Assembly: GCF_001039575.1 (NCBI RefSeq)
Contig: NZ_JIBT01000001.1
Span: 62,001-126,000, forward strand
Direction of reading: 5' to 3'
Origin: Halomonas sp. PR-M31
Lineage (GTDB): Bacteria > Pseudomonadota > Gammaproteobacteria > Pseudomonadales > Halomonadaceae
DNA: 64,000 nt
The translations under genes were made by a program, and so were the position numbers. Positions 27,391-36,270 of this stretch are shown here, in pieces. Position 1 is the first letter of the stretch. Every line of letters starts with the position of its first letter. A model generated the notes under the pieces. The model did no database searches. It was given only the letters and a program-made list of their open reading frames with translations, and had not been told where the DNA came from.

Positions 27391-30300
27391 ATGAGTCATT
27401 TTCTGGATCGACTGAAGTATCTGGTCAATAAGCCCCCGCAGTTCGCCGACGGCCATGGCGAAACCCGGGACGAGACCCGCAAGTGGGAAGACGGCTATCG
27501 TCAGCGCTGGCAGCATGACAAGGTTGTGCGCAGCACCCATGGGGTGAACTGCACCGGTTCCTGCAGCTGGAAGATCTATGTCAAGAACGGTCTGGTCACC
27601 TGGGAAAACCAGCAGACCGACTATCCGCGCACCCGGGCGGACCTGCCCAATCACGAACCCCGGGGCTGCCCCCGGGGCGCCAGCTACTCCTGGTATCTGT
27701 ACAGCGCCAACCGCTTGAAGTATCCGCTGGTGCGTCAGACCCTCATCAGCCTGTGGCGCGAGGCGCGCAAGCAGCACGCCGATCCGGTCGACGCCTGGGC
27801 GTCCATCGTCGAGGATCCGACCAAGACCCAGCAGTACAAGAAGATTCGTGGACGCGGTGGTTTCCTGCGTGCCGACTGGGACGAGCTCAACGAGCTGATC
27901 GCTGCCTCCAACGTCTATACCGCCAAGCAGTATGGTCCGGATCGCATCATCGGCTTCTCGCCGATCCCTGCCATGTCCATGGTTTCCTACGCCTCCGGTG
28001 CGCGCTATCTGTCCCTGATCGGCGGTGTCTGCCTGTCGTTTTACGACTGGTATTGCGACCTGCCGCCGGCCAGCCCCCAGACCTGGGGCGAGCAGACCGA
28101 CGTGCCGGAATCCGCGGACTGGTATAACAGCAACTATTTGATTGCCTGGGGTTCCAACGTGCCCCAGACCCGCTCCCCGGACGCCCACTTCTTCACCGAG
28201 GTGCGCTATAAGGGCACCAAGACCGTCGCCATCACCCCGGACTACGCGGAAGTCTCCAAGCTGTGCGACGAATGGCTGAGCCCGAAGCAGGGGACCGACG
28301 CGGCGCTGGCCATGGCCATGGGCCATGTCATTCTCAAGGAGTTCCATCTCGACAACCCCAGCGTCTATTTCACCGACTATGTGCGTCGCTACACCGACAT
28401 GCCGTTTCTGGTCGAGCTGGAACCCCGGGAAGACGGCGTCTACGCACCGGGACGCCAGCTGCGCACCTCGGATTTCGAGGGGGCAATGGGCCAGACCAAC
28501 AACGCGGAATGGAAGACCGTGGCCTGGGATGAAACCAGCGATCGCATCGTCGTGCCCCGGGGCTCCATCGGCTTTCGCTGGGGGGAAAAGGAGGGAGACA
28601 CCGGGCGCTGGAACCTGGAGTCCAAGGACGCCGACGGCAAGGAGATCAAACCGACCCTATCCTTCGCCGAACGTCATGACGAAGTTGCTCGAGTCGGCTT
28701 CCCTTACTTTGGCGGCATTCAGCACGAACACTTCAATCACGTCGAAGCCAAGGAAATACTGCAGCATAACCTGCCCGCCAAGCGCTTGACCCTGGCGGAT
28801 GGTCGGGAAGTGCTGGCGGTGACCGTGTTCGATCTGATGTGCGCCAACTACGGCATCGATCGAGGATTCAAGAGCGATGCGGGCGATGACGACGGTGCCA
28901 CTGGCTTCGATCAGATCAAGCCCTATACCCCGGCCTGGCAGGAGAAGATCACCGGCGTGCCCGCAGCACAGGCCATTCGTCTGGCCCGGGAGTTCGCCAG
29001 CAACGCGGACAAGACTCATGGTCGCAGCATGATCATCGTTGGTGCCGGCATGAACCACTGGTACCACATGGACATGAACTACCGTGGCCTGATCAATATG
29101 CTGATTCTGTGCGGCTGCGTAGGTCAAACCGGGGGTGGCTGGGCGCACTACGTGGGCCAGGAGAAGCTGCGCCCGCAGACCGGCTGGCTACCGCTGGCTT
29201 TCGGTCTCGACTGGAGCCGGCCACCGCGACAGATGAACGGCACCTCCTTCTTCTATAACCATTCCAGCCAGTGGCGCTACGAGAAGCTCGAGATCAAGTC
29301 CATCCTCTCGCCCCTGGCCAAGGCCGAGGACTATCCTGGCTCGTTGATCGACTACAACGTGCGCGCCGAGCGCATGGGCTGGCTGCCTTCCGCGCCGCAG
29401 CTCGATACCAACCCGCTGCGTCTGGCCAAGACGGCCAAGGACGCGGGCAAGTCAACCGCGGATTACGTGGTCGATCAGCTCAAGAGCGGCAAGCTGCGCT
29501 TCGCCGCGGAGCACCCGGACAGCCCGCAGAACTTCCCGCGCAACCTGTTCATCTGGCGCTCCAACCTGCTGGGCAGCTCCGGCAAGGGCCACGACTACAT
29601 GCTCAGATATCTGCTCGGTGCCAATCACGGCATTCAGGGCAAGGACCTGGGGGAAATGGACGGTATCAAGCCAGAAGAAGTCGATTGGCAGGAAGACGCT
29701 GCGGAAGGCAAGGTCGATCTGCTGGTGACCCTGGACTTTCGCATGTCCACCACCTGTCTGTATTCCGACATCGTGCTGCCCACCGCGACCTGGTACGAGA
29801 AGGACGATCTCAATACCTCGGACATGCACCCGTTCATCCACCCGCTGACCGCGGCCACGGACCCGGCCTGGGAATCCCGCAGCGACTGGGATATCTACAA
29901 GGGCATCGCCAAGGCGTTCTCCAGGGTCTGCGTGGGCCATCTCGGCGAGGAAACCGACTTGGTGACCCTGCCCATGCAGCACGACTCCCCGGGGGAGCTG
30001 GCTCAGGCTCACGTTCTCGACTGGAAAAAAGGCGAATGCGCCCCGATTCCCGGCAAGACCATGCCGAGTCTGATCGAGGTCAAGCGCGACTATCCGGCAA
30101 CCTATGAGCGCTTCACGTCCGTAGGACCGCTTCTGGAAAGCCTCGGCAACGGCGGCAAGGGCATCAGCTGGAAGACCGAAGACGAGGTCGAACTGCTGCG
30201 CGGACTCAACCATCGCAAGCTGGACGGCCCGGCCAAGGGGCAGCCGATCATCGACACCGCCATCGATGCCGCAGAGATGATCCTGACCCTGGCGCCGGAG

Positions 30301-31158
30301 ACCAACGGTCAGGTGGCGGTCAAGGCCTGGGAGTCGCTGTCGAAGATCACCGGGCGCGATCATACCCATCTGGCGCTGCCCAAGCATGACGAGAAGATCC
30401 GCTTCCGTGACGTGGTGGCCCAGCCGCGCAAGATCATCTCCAGCCCGACCTGGTCCGGCCTCGAGGACGAGCATGTCTCCTACAATGCGGGCTATACCAA
30501 CGTCCATGAGCTGATTCCCTGGCGCACGGTCACCGGCCGTCAGCAGCTCTATCAGGATCACCCCTGGATGCGGGCCTTCGGCGAGAGCCTGCTGGTGTAT
30601 CGTCCGCCCATCGACACCAAGGCGGTGGCCAGCGTCCATGAGCCGACGAGTAACGGCAATCCGGAGATCGCGCTGAACTTCCTCACGCCTCACCAGAAGT
30701 GGGGTATCCACTCTACCTACAGTGACAATTTGCTGATGCAGACCCTGTCTCGGGGTGGGCCCATCGTGTGGCTGTCCGAGGATGATGCCAAGTCCATCGG
30801 CATCGAGGATAACGATTGGATGGAGCTGTACAACGCCAACGGCGCGGTTGCCGCAAGGGCGGTGGTCAGCCAGCGGGTCAAGGTGGGCACGGCGATGATG
30901 TATCACGCTCAGGAACGCATCGTGAACATCCCAGGCTCTGAAATTTCCGGCACCCGGGGCGGGATTCACAACTCGGTGACGCGGATCTGTCCCAAGCCGA
31001 CCCATATGATCGGTGGCTATGCTCAGCTGTCTTACAGCTTCAACTACTACGGCACCGTGGGCTCCAACCGGGATGAATTCGTCATCGTGCGCAAGATGAA
31101 GCGCGTCGACTGGCTCGACGGCGAGGGCAATGACTACGAACAGGAGTCCGTGAAATGA
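27391..31158 (+). CDS. narG: Respiratory nitrate reductase alpha subunit NarG
   Basis: A 1255-residue molybdenum subunit that reduces nitrate to nitrite on the cytoplasmic face. H50, C54, C58 and C93 match the FS0 cluster ligands of E. coli NarG. D223 in YCDLPPA sits at the place of the molybdenum ligand Asp222. The length is normal and the frame intact. There is no twin-arginine signal, as expected for the cytoplasm-facing enzyme. The stop overlaps narH by four bases. Confidence 0.97.
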   Translation: MSHFLDRLKYLVNKPPQFADGHGETRDETRKWEDGYRQRWQHDKVVRSTHGVNCTGSCSWKIYVKNGLVTWENQQTDYPRTRADLPNHEPRGCPRGASYSWYLYSANRLKYPLVRQTLISLWREARKQHADPVDAWASIVEDPTKTQQYKKIRGRGGFLRADWDELNELIAASNVYTAKQYGPDRIIGFSPIPAMSMVSYASGARYLSLIGGVCLSFYDWYCDLPPASPQTWGEQTDVPESADWYNSNYLIAWGSNVPQTRSPDAHFFTEVRYKGTKTVAITPDYAEVSKLCDEWLSPKQGTDAALAMAMGHVILKEFHLDNPSVYFTDYVRRYTDMPFLVELEPREDGVYAPGRQLRTSDFEGAMGQTNNAEWKTVAWDETSDRIVVPRGSIGFRWGEKEGDTGRWNLESKDADGKEIKPTLSFAERHDEVARVGFPYFGGIQHEHFNHVEAKEILQHNLPAKRLTLADGREVLAVTVFDLMCANYGIDRGFKSDAGDDDGATGFDQIKPYTPAWQEKITGVPAAQAIRLAREFASNADKTHGRSMIIVGAGMNHWYHMDMNYRGLINMLILCGCVGQTGGGWAHYVGQEKLRPQTGWLPLAFGLDWSRPPRQMNGTSFFYNHSSQWRYEKLEIKSILSPLAKAEDYPGSLIDYNVRAERMGWLPSAPQLDTNPLRLAKTAKDAGKSTADYVVDQLKSGKLRFAAEHPDSPQNFPRNLFIWRSNLLGSSGKGHDYMLRYLLGANHGIQGKDLGEMDGIKPEEVDWQEDAAEGKVDLLVTLDFRMSTTCLYSDIVLPTATWYEKDDLNTSDMHPFIHPLTAATDPAWESRSDWDIYKGIAKAFSRVCVGHLGEETDLVTLPMQHDSPGELAQAHVLDWKKGECAPIPGKTMPSLIEVKRDYPATYERFTSVGPLLESLGNGGKGISWKTEDEVELLRGLNHRKLDGPAKGQPIIDTAIDAAEMILTLAPETNGQVAVKAWESLSKITGRDHTHLALPKHDEKIRFRDVVAQPRKIISSPTWSGLEDEHVSYNAGYTNVHELIPWRTVTGRQQLYQDHPWMRAFGESLLVYRPPIDTKAVASVHEPTSNGNPEIALNFLTPHQKWGIHSTYSDNLLMQTLSRGGPIVWLSEDDAKSIGIEDNDWMELYNANGAVAARAVVSQRVKVGTAMMYHAQERIVNIPGSEISGTRGGIHNSVTRICPKPTHMIGGYAQLSYSFNYYGTVGSNRDEFVIVRKMKRVDWLDGEGNDYEQESVK

Positions 31159-32717
31159 AGATTCGCTCACAGGTAGGCATGGTCCTCAACCTGGACAAGT
31201 GCATCGGTTGCCACACCTGCTCGGTGACCTGCAAGAACGTCTGGACTAGCCGGGAAGGCGTGGAATACGCCTGGTTCAACAACGTCGAGACCAAACCCGG
31301 CATCGGCTATCCCAAGGAGTGGGAGAACCAGAAGAAATGGCGCGGCGGCTGGCTGCGGCGCAAGGACGGCGGTATCGAGCCACGTATCGGCGGCAAGTGG
31401 CGGGTATTGGCGAATATCTTTGCCAACCCGGACCTGCCGGAGATCGACGACTATTACGAGCCGTTCACCTTCGACTATCAGCATCTGCATACCGCCAAGA
31501 TCAGCGATCATCAGCCGACCGCCCGGCCGCGCTCGCTGATCTCCGGACAGCGCATGAAAAAGATCGAGTGGGGGCCAAACTGGGAAGAGATTCTTGGCAC
31601 CGAGTTCGCCAAGCGGCGCCGCGACGTCAACTTCGAGAAAGTGCAGGCGGACATCTACGGCCAGTTCGAAAACACCTTCATGATGTACCTGCCGCGCCTG
31701 TGCGAGCACTGCCTGAACCCGACCTGCGTGGCGTCCTGCCCGAGCGGGGCGATCTACAAGCGCGAGGAAGACGGCATCGTGCTGATCGATCAGGATAAAT
31801 GCCGCGGCTGGCGCATGTGCATTTCCGGCTGCCCCTACAAAAAGATCTACTACAACTGGAAGACCGGCAAGTCAGAAAAATGCATCTTCTGCTACCCGCG
31901 CATCGAGGTGGGCTATCCAACGGTGTGCTCAGAGACCTGCGTGGGCCGTATCCGCTATCTGGGCGTGCTGCTCTACGACGCGGACCGCATCAAGGAAGTG
32001 GCTGCTTCGGAAGACGAGCGCGACCTCTATCATCGCCAGTGCGAAATCTTCCTTGACCCCTTCGACCCGGCGGTGATCGCCCAAGCGCGCATAGATGGCG
32101 TACAGGACAACGTCATCAAAGCCGCCCAGGAATCTCCCGTCTACAAGATGGCCATCGACTGGCAGCTGGCGCTACCGCTGCACCCGGAATATCGCACCCT
32201 GCCCATGGTCTGGTACGTGCCTCCCCTGTCGCCAATCCAGGCCGCGGCGGAAGAAGGCCACGTGGAGTTCGACGGCATCTTGCCGAAGATCGAATCCCTG
32301 CGTATCCCGGTACGCTATCTCGCCAATATGCTCACTGCCGGCGACGAAGCGCCGGTAATACGAGCGCTGAAGCGGCTGATGGCGATGCGCCTCTACATGC
32401 GCAGCAAGCATGTGGAAGGCGAGGGTAGCACCGCCGTGCTGGACGAGGTTGGCCTGAGCGTGGCTCAGGTAGAGCAGATGTATCGCTATCTCGCCATCGC
32501 CAACTACGAGGATCGCTTCGTGATTCCCACCAGCCATCGGGAAATTGCACGAGACGCCTACGCAGAGAGAGGCGGCTGTGGTTTCACCTTTGGTGATGGC
32601 TGCCATGGTGGCAATCGCACCAACCTGTTCGGCGGACGCAGCCAGACCACCACCCTGGTCAAACCCGTCGAGACCTATGAGCCGCAGCCAGAGAAGGAAA
32701 AGGAGGTGCAGCCATGA
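31155..32717 (+). CDS. narH: Respiratory nitrate reductase beta subunit NarH
   Basis: A 520-residue iron-sulfur subunit linking the NarI haems to NarG. Four Cys groups are visible: CIGCHTCSVTCKN near the start, CEHCLNPTCVASCP, CRGWRMCISGCPYK (tryptophan replaces one cysteine, marking the [3Fe-4S] cluster) and CIFCYPR with CSETCVGR. The ATG overlaps narG and the stop overlaps narJ, so all three are coupled. The C-terminus (about 470-520) is rich in charged residues. Confidence 0.97.
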   Translation: MKIRSQVGMVLNLDKCIGCHTCSVTCKNVWTSREGVEYAWFNNVETKPGIGYPKEWENQKKWRGGWLRRKDGGIEPRIGGKWRVLANIFANPDLPEIDDYYEPFTFDYQHLHTAKISDHQPTARPRSLISGQRMKKIEWGPNWEEILGTEFAKRRRDVNFEKVQADIYGQFENTFMMYLPRLCEHCLNPTCVASCPSGAIYKREEDGIVLIDQDKCRGWRMCISGCPYKKIYYNWKTGKSEKCIFCYPRIEVGYPTVCSETCVGRIRYLGVLLYDADRIKEVAASEDERDLYHRQCEIFLDPFDPAVIAQARIDGVQDNVIKAAQESPVYKMAIDWQLALPLHPEYRTLPMVWYVPPLSPIQAAAEEGHVEFDGILPKIESLRIPVRYLANMLTAGDEAPVIRALKRLMAMRLYMRSKHVEGEGSTAVLDEVGLSVAQVEQMYRYLAIANYEDRFVIPTSHREIARDAYAERGGCGFTFGDGCHGGNRTNLFGGRSQTTTLVKPVETYEPQPEKEKEVQP

Positions 32718-32773
32718 GCGTGGAAACAGCCATGAGCCAGACAACAGCCATGAGCCAGGCAACAGCCATGAGC
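32711..32773 (+). repeat. 18-base repeat at the start of narJ
   Basis: GCCATGAGC recurs four times at 32711, 32729, 32747 and 32765. The units are 18 bases and encode A-M-S-x-x-T. Each carries an in-frame ATG, at 32714, 32732, 32750 and 32768, so the repeat also multiplies possible start codons of narJ. Confidence 0.8.
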
Positions 32774-33541
32774 GAATCGGCGGTTCTGCAAGAATCCACA
32801 ACGTTGAGCCTGCGCGTGCTGGCTCGACTGCTGGACTATCCCAGCGCGGAGCTGCAAGACGCCGCCCCGGAGATGAGCGAGATCATCGCCGAAGAAAAGC
32901 GTTTGGCTCCAGAATTGCGTGGTCGACTCATGAGCTGGTGCCAGCGGCTCATCAAGGCGGATCTGCTCGATCAGCAGGCAGAATACGTAGCGCTGTTCGA
33001 TCGCGGCAAGGCCACGTCGCTGCTGCTGTTCGAGCACGTGCATGGTGAATCCCGGGATCGCGGCCAGGCCATGGTCGATCTGCTCGCCGAGTACGAAGCC
33101 GCCGGCTTTGTGCTGAATGCCCGGGAGCTGCCGGATTATCTGCCATTATTCCTTGAATATCTTTCCACCCAGAGCGAAGAGCAAGTCGGCCGCTGGCTGG
33201 GCGAAATTCGCCACATTTTGGCGCTATTGGCAGCACGCCTGGAAGAGCGCAGTGCCGATCATGCCTTGGTGCCCACGGCGCTGCTGGGTCTGATCGGCGC
33301 GGAAGACGACATCCAAGTCCATCGACCCAAGGTCAAGGACGAAGAGCCGGATCACACCGCCGAAGCCTTGGATGCGGTCTGGGAAGAAGAGGTCGTGCGC
33401 TTCTCGGCCCAGTCAGACGAGGACTGTGCCCTGCAGTCCGCGGAAGGTCGGCGACTGGCGGAGCGCAAGCACGAGGTCGCCAGCGACCCCGTACGTATCA
33501 TGCCCGCCCCGAACGCTACGTCCACAGCGATCGAGCGTTAA
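32714..33541 (+). CDS. narJ: Nitrate reductase assembly chaperone NarJ
   Basis: A 275-residue cytoplasmic chaperone that binds apo-NarG and allows insertion of the molybdenum cofactor. The core LRVLARLLDYPSAELQD (about residues 35-51), LFEHVHGESRDRG and the ELPDYLPLFLEYLS stretch are typical NarJ/TorD helices. The first 20 residues are an unusual repeat (MSVETAMSQTTAMSQATAMS) encoded by an 18-base tandem repeat with four in-frame ATG codons; the real start may be any of them. The 32714 ATG overlaps the narH stop and was kept for that reason. The protein is longer than most relatives at both ends. Confidence 0.93.
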   Translation: MSVETAMSQTTAMSQATAMSESAVLQESTTLSLRVLARLLDYPSAELQDAAPEMSEIIAEEKRLAPELRGRLMSWCQRLIKADLLDQQAEYVALFDRGKATSLLLFEHVHGESRDRGQAMVDLLAEYEAAGFVLNARELPDYLPLFLEYLSTQSEEQVGRWLGEIRHILALLAARLEERSADHALVPTALLGLIGAEDDIQVHRPKVKDEEPDHTAEALDAVWEEEVVRFSAQSDEDCALQSAEGRRLAERKHEVASDPVRIMPAPNATSTAIER

Positions 33542-33554
33542 CCGGAGAATTGCC

Positions 33555-34238
33555 ATGTTTGTAGAATACTTGCAGCACCTCATCTACGGTTACTACCCCT
33601 ATTTGGCGGGCACGGTGTTCCTGGTCGGCAGCCTGCTGCGTTATGACCAGGGCCAGTTCACCTGGAAAACCGGCTCCAGTCAGATGCTGTCGACGAAGAA
33701 CATGCGTCTGGCCAGCAACCTCTTTCACATCGGCATCATCGTGATCTTCTTTGGGCATCTGTTCGGTATGCTCACGCCGCACTGGATTTATGCGCCCTTT
33801 TTAGGAGCGGGCACCAAGCAGATCCTGGCCATCCTCATTGGCGGCATCGCCGGGGTGCTGGTGCTGATCGGTGGCGGCATGCTGCTCTATCGGCGTTTGA
33901 ACAACCCGCGGGTCAAAGCATCATCAAGCCCAATGGACACTGCGATCCTTGCCATTCTGGTATTCCAGGCAGGGCTTGGCATCGTTACCGTCTTCTTCTC
34001 TTTAGGTCACCTGGATGGCGCAATGATGCTGACCCTGGCGAGCTGGGCGCAGTCCATCGTGTTCTTCAGCGGCGGTGCGGCGGATTACATGGCGGAAGTC
34101 TCCTGGATCTACAAGCTGCATATATTCCTGGGGCTGACCATCATCCTGCTGTTTCCGTTCAGCCGTCTGGTGCATGTGTGGAGTCTGCCGCTGGGATACC
34201 TCGGTCGCCGGTATCAAATCGTTCGCCGCAGGGGCTAA
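33555..34238 (+). CDS. narI: Respiratory nitrate reductase gamma subunit NarI
   Basis: A 227-residue membrane cytochrome b with five spans that oxidises quinol and passes electrons to NarH. Histidines able to hold the two b haems are present in span 2 (LFHIGIIVIFFGHLFG) and near the end (KLHIFLGL and SRLVHVWSLP). ATG 33555 has GGAGAA nine bases upstream and lies 13 bases after the narJ stop. The frame is intact, completing a normal narGHJI set. Confidence 0.96.
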   Translation: MFVEYLQHLIYGYYPYLAGTVFLVGSLLRYDQGQFTWKTGSSQMLSTKNMRLASNLFHIGIIVIFFGHLFGMLTPHWIYAPFLGAGTKQILAILIGGIAGVLVLIGGGMLLYRRLNNPRVKASSSPMDTAILAILVFQAGLGIVTVFFSLGHLDGAMMLTLASWAQSIVFFSGGAADYMAEVSWIYKLHIFLGLTIILLFPFSRLVHVWSLPLGYLGRRYQIVRRRG

Positions 34239-34382
34239 ATAAATGCCTGCGCGGGCCAATCGCTGTGTTGCGCGGTGCTCGGGATCGTCACATATACCCC
34301 ATATGCTCCGGTCCCTGTGCGCCGCGCGCCTTGCGCTTCACTCCGCTCGGCGATTTATCCAGTAGAATCATCGGAGAAGAAT

Positions 34383-35204
34383 ATGCAGATGATTGAAGTC
34401 GAAAACCTGCCCGGGGGTAGCGCCGCTCCCCTGGTTCGGGTTGGTGAAGTGGCTATCGCCGAAGAGGCGATCGCCCAGGAAATGCAGTACCACCCTTCGG
34501 AAAGCGTGGCGGATGCGCAGCTCAAGGCGGCGCGGGCTTTGGTGGTACGCGAGCTCTTGAGTCAGAGAGCACAGGAATTGGGCCTTCCCCCGGTGGTGGA
34601 TGAGCAGGGCGTGGAGAACGACGCGGCAATGACCGAGCTGCTGGATCGGGAGCTCAAGGTGCCGGCGCCGGACGAGAGCGCGTGCAAGCGCTTTTTCGAG
34701 GCGCATCCGCAGCGTTTTTTCGAGCCGGTACAGCTCCAGGTGCGGCATATCCTGCTATTGGCCGCGCCAGAGGATGCTCAAGCGCGGGACGCTCAATATC
34801 ATCAAGGCGTGGAACTTCTCGAAGCGCTGACCGATACGCCGGAGCGCTTCACCGAGTTTGCTCAGCGTTACTCGGCCTGCCCTTCCAAGAATGAAGGCGG
34901 GGAGCTTGGCTGGTTGACGACCGGCCAGACCGTGCCGGAACTCGACCGTGCCCTGCAGCACCTGCCCGTGGGGCTTCACGATCGTCCATTGGCATCGCGC
35001 TACGGTTGGCACCTCGTCAGTATCGACAAGCGAGTAGAGGCCCAGCCGCTGCCCTTTGAGGTGGTTGCGGACAAGGTGCGCCACACCCTGTATGAACAGG
35101 CCACGCGCCGAGCGTTGCGCCACTACTTGCTGGCGCTGGAAGAAACCTATGGCGTCGAGGGGTTGGCACTGGACGATAATGCCGACGGCGCCCTGATGCA
35201 GTAA
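34383..35204 (+). CDS. PpiC-type peptidyl-prolyl isomerase of the nar operon
   Basis: A 273-residue parvulin-family protein. An N-terminal helical region (to about residue 115) resembles NifM/SurA-like chaperones; the parvulin domain (about 118-220) contains QVRHILL, FAQRYSACPSKNEGGELGW and ASRYGWHLV. No signal peptide is seen, so it should act in the cytoplasm. NifM-like isomerases are often encoded after narI and are thought to help fold the nitrate reductase. ATG 34383 has GGAG upstream. It lies 144 bases after narI, with no terminator between. Confidence 0.85.
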   Translation: MQMIEVENLPGGSAAPLVRVGEVAIAEEAIAQEMQYHPSESVADAQLKAARALVVRELLSQRAQELGLPPVVDEQGVENDAAMTELLDRELKVPAPDESACKRFFEAHPQRFFEPVQLQVRHILLLAAPEDAQARDAQYHQGVELLEALTDTPERFTEFAQRYSACPSKNEGGELGWLTTGQTVPELDRALQHLPVGLHDRPLASRYGWHLVSIDKRVEAQPLPFEVVADKVRHTLYEQATRRALRHYLLALEETYGVEGLALDDNADGALMQ

Positions 35205-35262
35205 TTCTGGACAAACGAGCATCCAGATCCATTGGGCCAATGACAAGGAGACATCAGACGTC

Positions 35263-36000
35263 ATGTATCCTGCCCCACCTCATCTTTCGCAGCGACAACC
35301 CTCGCTCACGTCTTCACAGTTGCGGGAGCTGGTCCTTCAGGTGCCCTGGTTCAGTCATCTGCCGGCATCGGCAGTGAATGACATGCTGGCATCGTCCGAG
35401 GGGCGGGTGATCGAGCATCATGAATGGCTGTTTCGTCAGGGAGAAGCGGCACAAGCGCTGTACGTGGTGATCAGCGGCGGACTGCGCCTGGCGCGTACCG
35501 CCGCGGATGGTCGTCTGGCGACCATTCGCTGCATCGAACCGGGCGGGGCTGCCGGTGAGTTGAGCATGCTGTCGAAGACGCCGCGCTATCTGTGTTCCGC
35601 CGAGGCTTTGTCGCGAACAGAGGTTCTGGAGCTGGACCTTGCCCAGTGCTGGCGTTACATCGATGGTAACGCCGAATGCCGTGCGATGTTTATGCAGCAA
35701 CTATCCGATGAGCTGACGGAACGGTTGGAGGACATGGTGCTGCTGACCCAGGGCGATGCCCTGGCACGCCTGGTCAGCTTTATCTTGCGGCAATTACCAA
35801 CACCGCTCCGGCTACCCGGCGTGGTCCATCTGGACACCCCCAAGTATCTGCTGGCGGCCCAGCTGGCGATGACCCCGGAGACACTTTCGCGACTGTTGAC
35901 CCGCCTGCGCGGAAGTGGCGCCATCAGCGTCGAACGTCAGCAGGTGATCGTGCATGACGATCAGCGGCTGCGGGAGATGACGGCGATGAAGAAGGCGTAG
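35263..36000 (+). CDS. Dnr/CRP-FNR family regulator without cluster cysteines
   Basis: A 245-residue CRP/FNR-superfamily regulator with a cyclic-nucleotide-fold domain (about 28-140), a dimer helix and a C-terminal winged helix. The recognition helix TPETLSRLLTRLRGSG has the E-x-x-S-R reading residues, so it can bind FNR-type boxes. It lacks the N-terminal cysteine set of Anr, which places it with Dnr/NnrR proteins that sense nitric oxide through haem. The position next to nar agrees. It is 58 bases after the PpiC gene. A hairpin (TTGATACGG / CCGTATCGA, 36027-36059) follows it. Confidence 0.85.
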   Translation: MYPAPPHLSQRQPSLTSSQLRELVLQVPWFSHLPASAVNDMLASSEGRVIEHHEWLFRQGEAAQALYVVISGGLRLARTAADGRLATIRCIEPGGAAGELSMLSKTPRYLCSAEALSRTEVLELDLAQCWRYIDGNAECRAMFMQQLSDELTERLEDMVLLTQGDALARLVSFILRQLPTPLRLPGVVHLDTPKYLLAAQLAMTPETLSRLLTRLRGSGAISVERQQVIVHDDQRLREMTAMKKA

Positions 36001-36093
36001 CGATCACGATATAAAAGATAGCTAGATTGATACGGATAGGCTTCTTCACCGTATCGATGTGTTCAGGAATGCAGGACACATAGGAAAACAAGT

Positions 36094-36264
36094 GTGGAAA
36101 AGAAAGGTAAGAACTCGGACAAGAATGTTGAGAAGCGCTTATCGAAGTCTGCCCGGAGGACCTATTTCTCTTTTACCGAGGCGCAGCTACTTCAAGAACT
36201 CGATGCCAATACGAGCCATGCGGATACACTAGCGGATCTAAGACGGGATGAGTGGAGGGGGTGA
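36094..36264 (+). CDS. Small hypothetical protein, 56 residues
   Basis: A GTG-started frame preceded by TAGGAAA. The first 20 residues are lysine-rich (EKKGKNSDKNVEKRLSK), then RTYFSFTEAQLLQELDANT and a tail HADTLADLRRDEWRG. The tail resembles C-terminal parts of small antitoxin-like proteins, from memory only. No toxin-like partner is next to it: the LysR gene on the other strand begins its stop seven bases away. It may be an orphan or a remnant. Confidence 0.4.
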   Translation: MEKKGKNSDKNVEKRLSKSARRTYFSFTEAQLLQELDANTSHADTLADLRRDEWRG

Positions 36265-36270
36265 GTACAA

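Noticed and set aside
27385-28347. 320-codon minus-strand frame at the start of narG
   Set aside because: Shadow of narG; covers the FS0 cluster codons, no independent start signal.
29452-31170. 572-codon open frame on the minus strand opposite narG
   Set aside because: It is the mirror of a strongly conserved gene in GC-rich DNA, has no family features, and narG is certain on the other strand.
32711-32773. CRISPR-like array at the narJ start
   Set aside because: The units are contiguous 18-base coding repeats without spacers.
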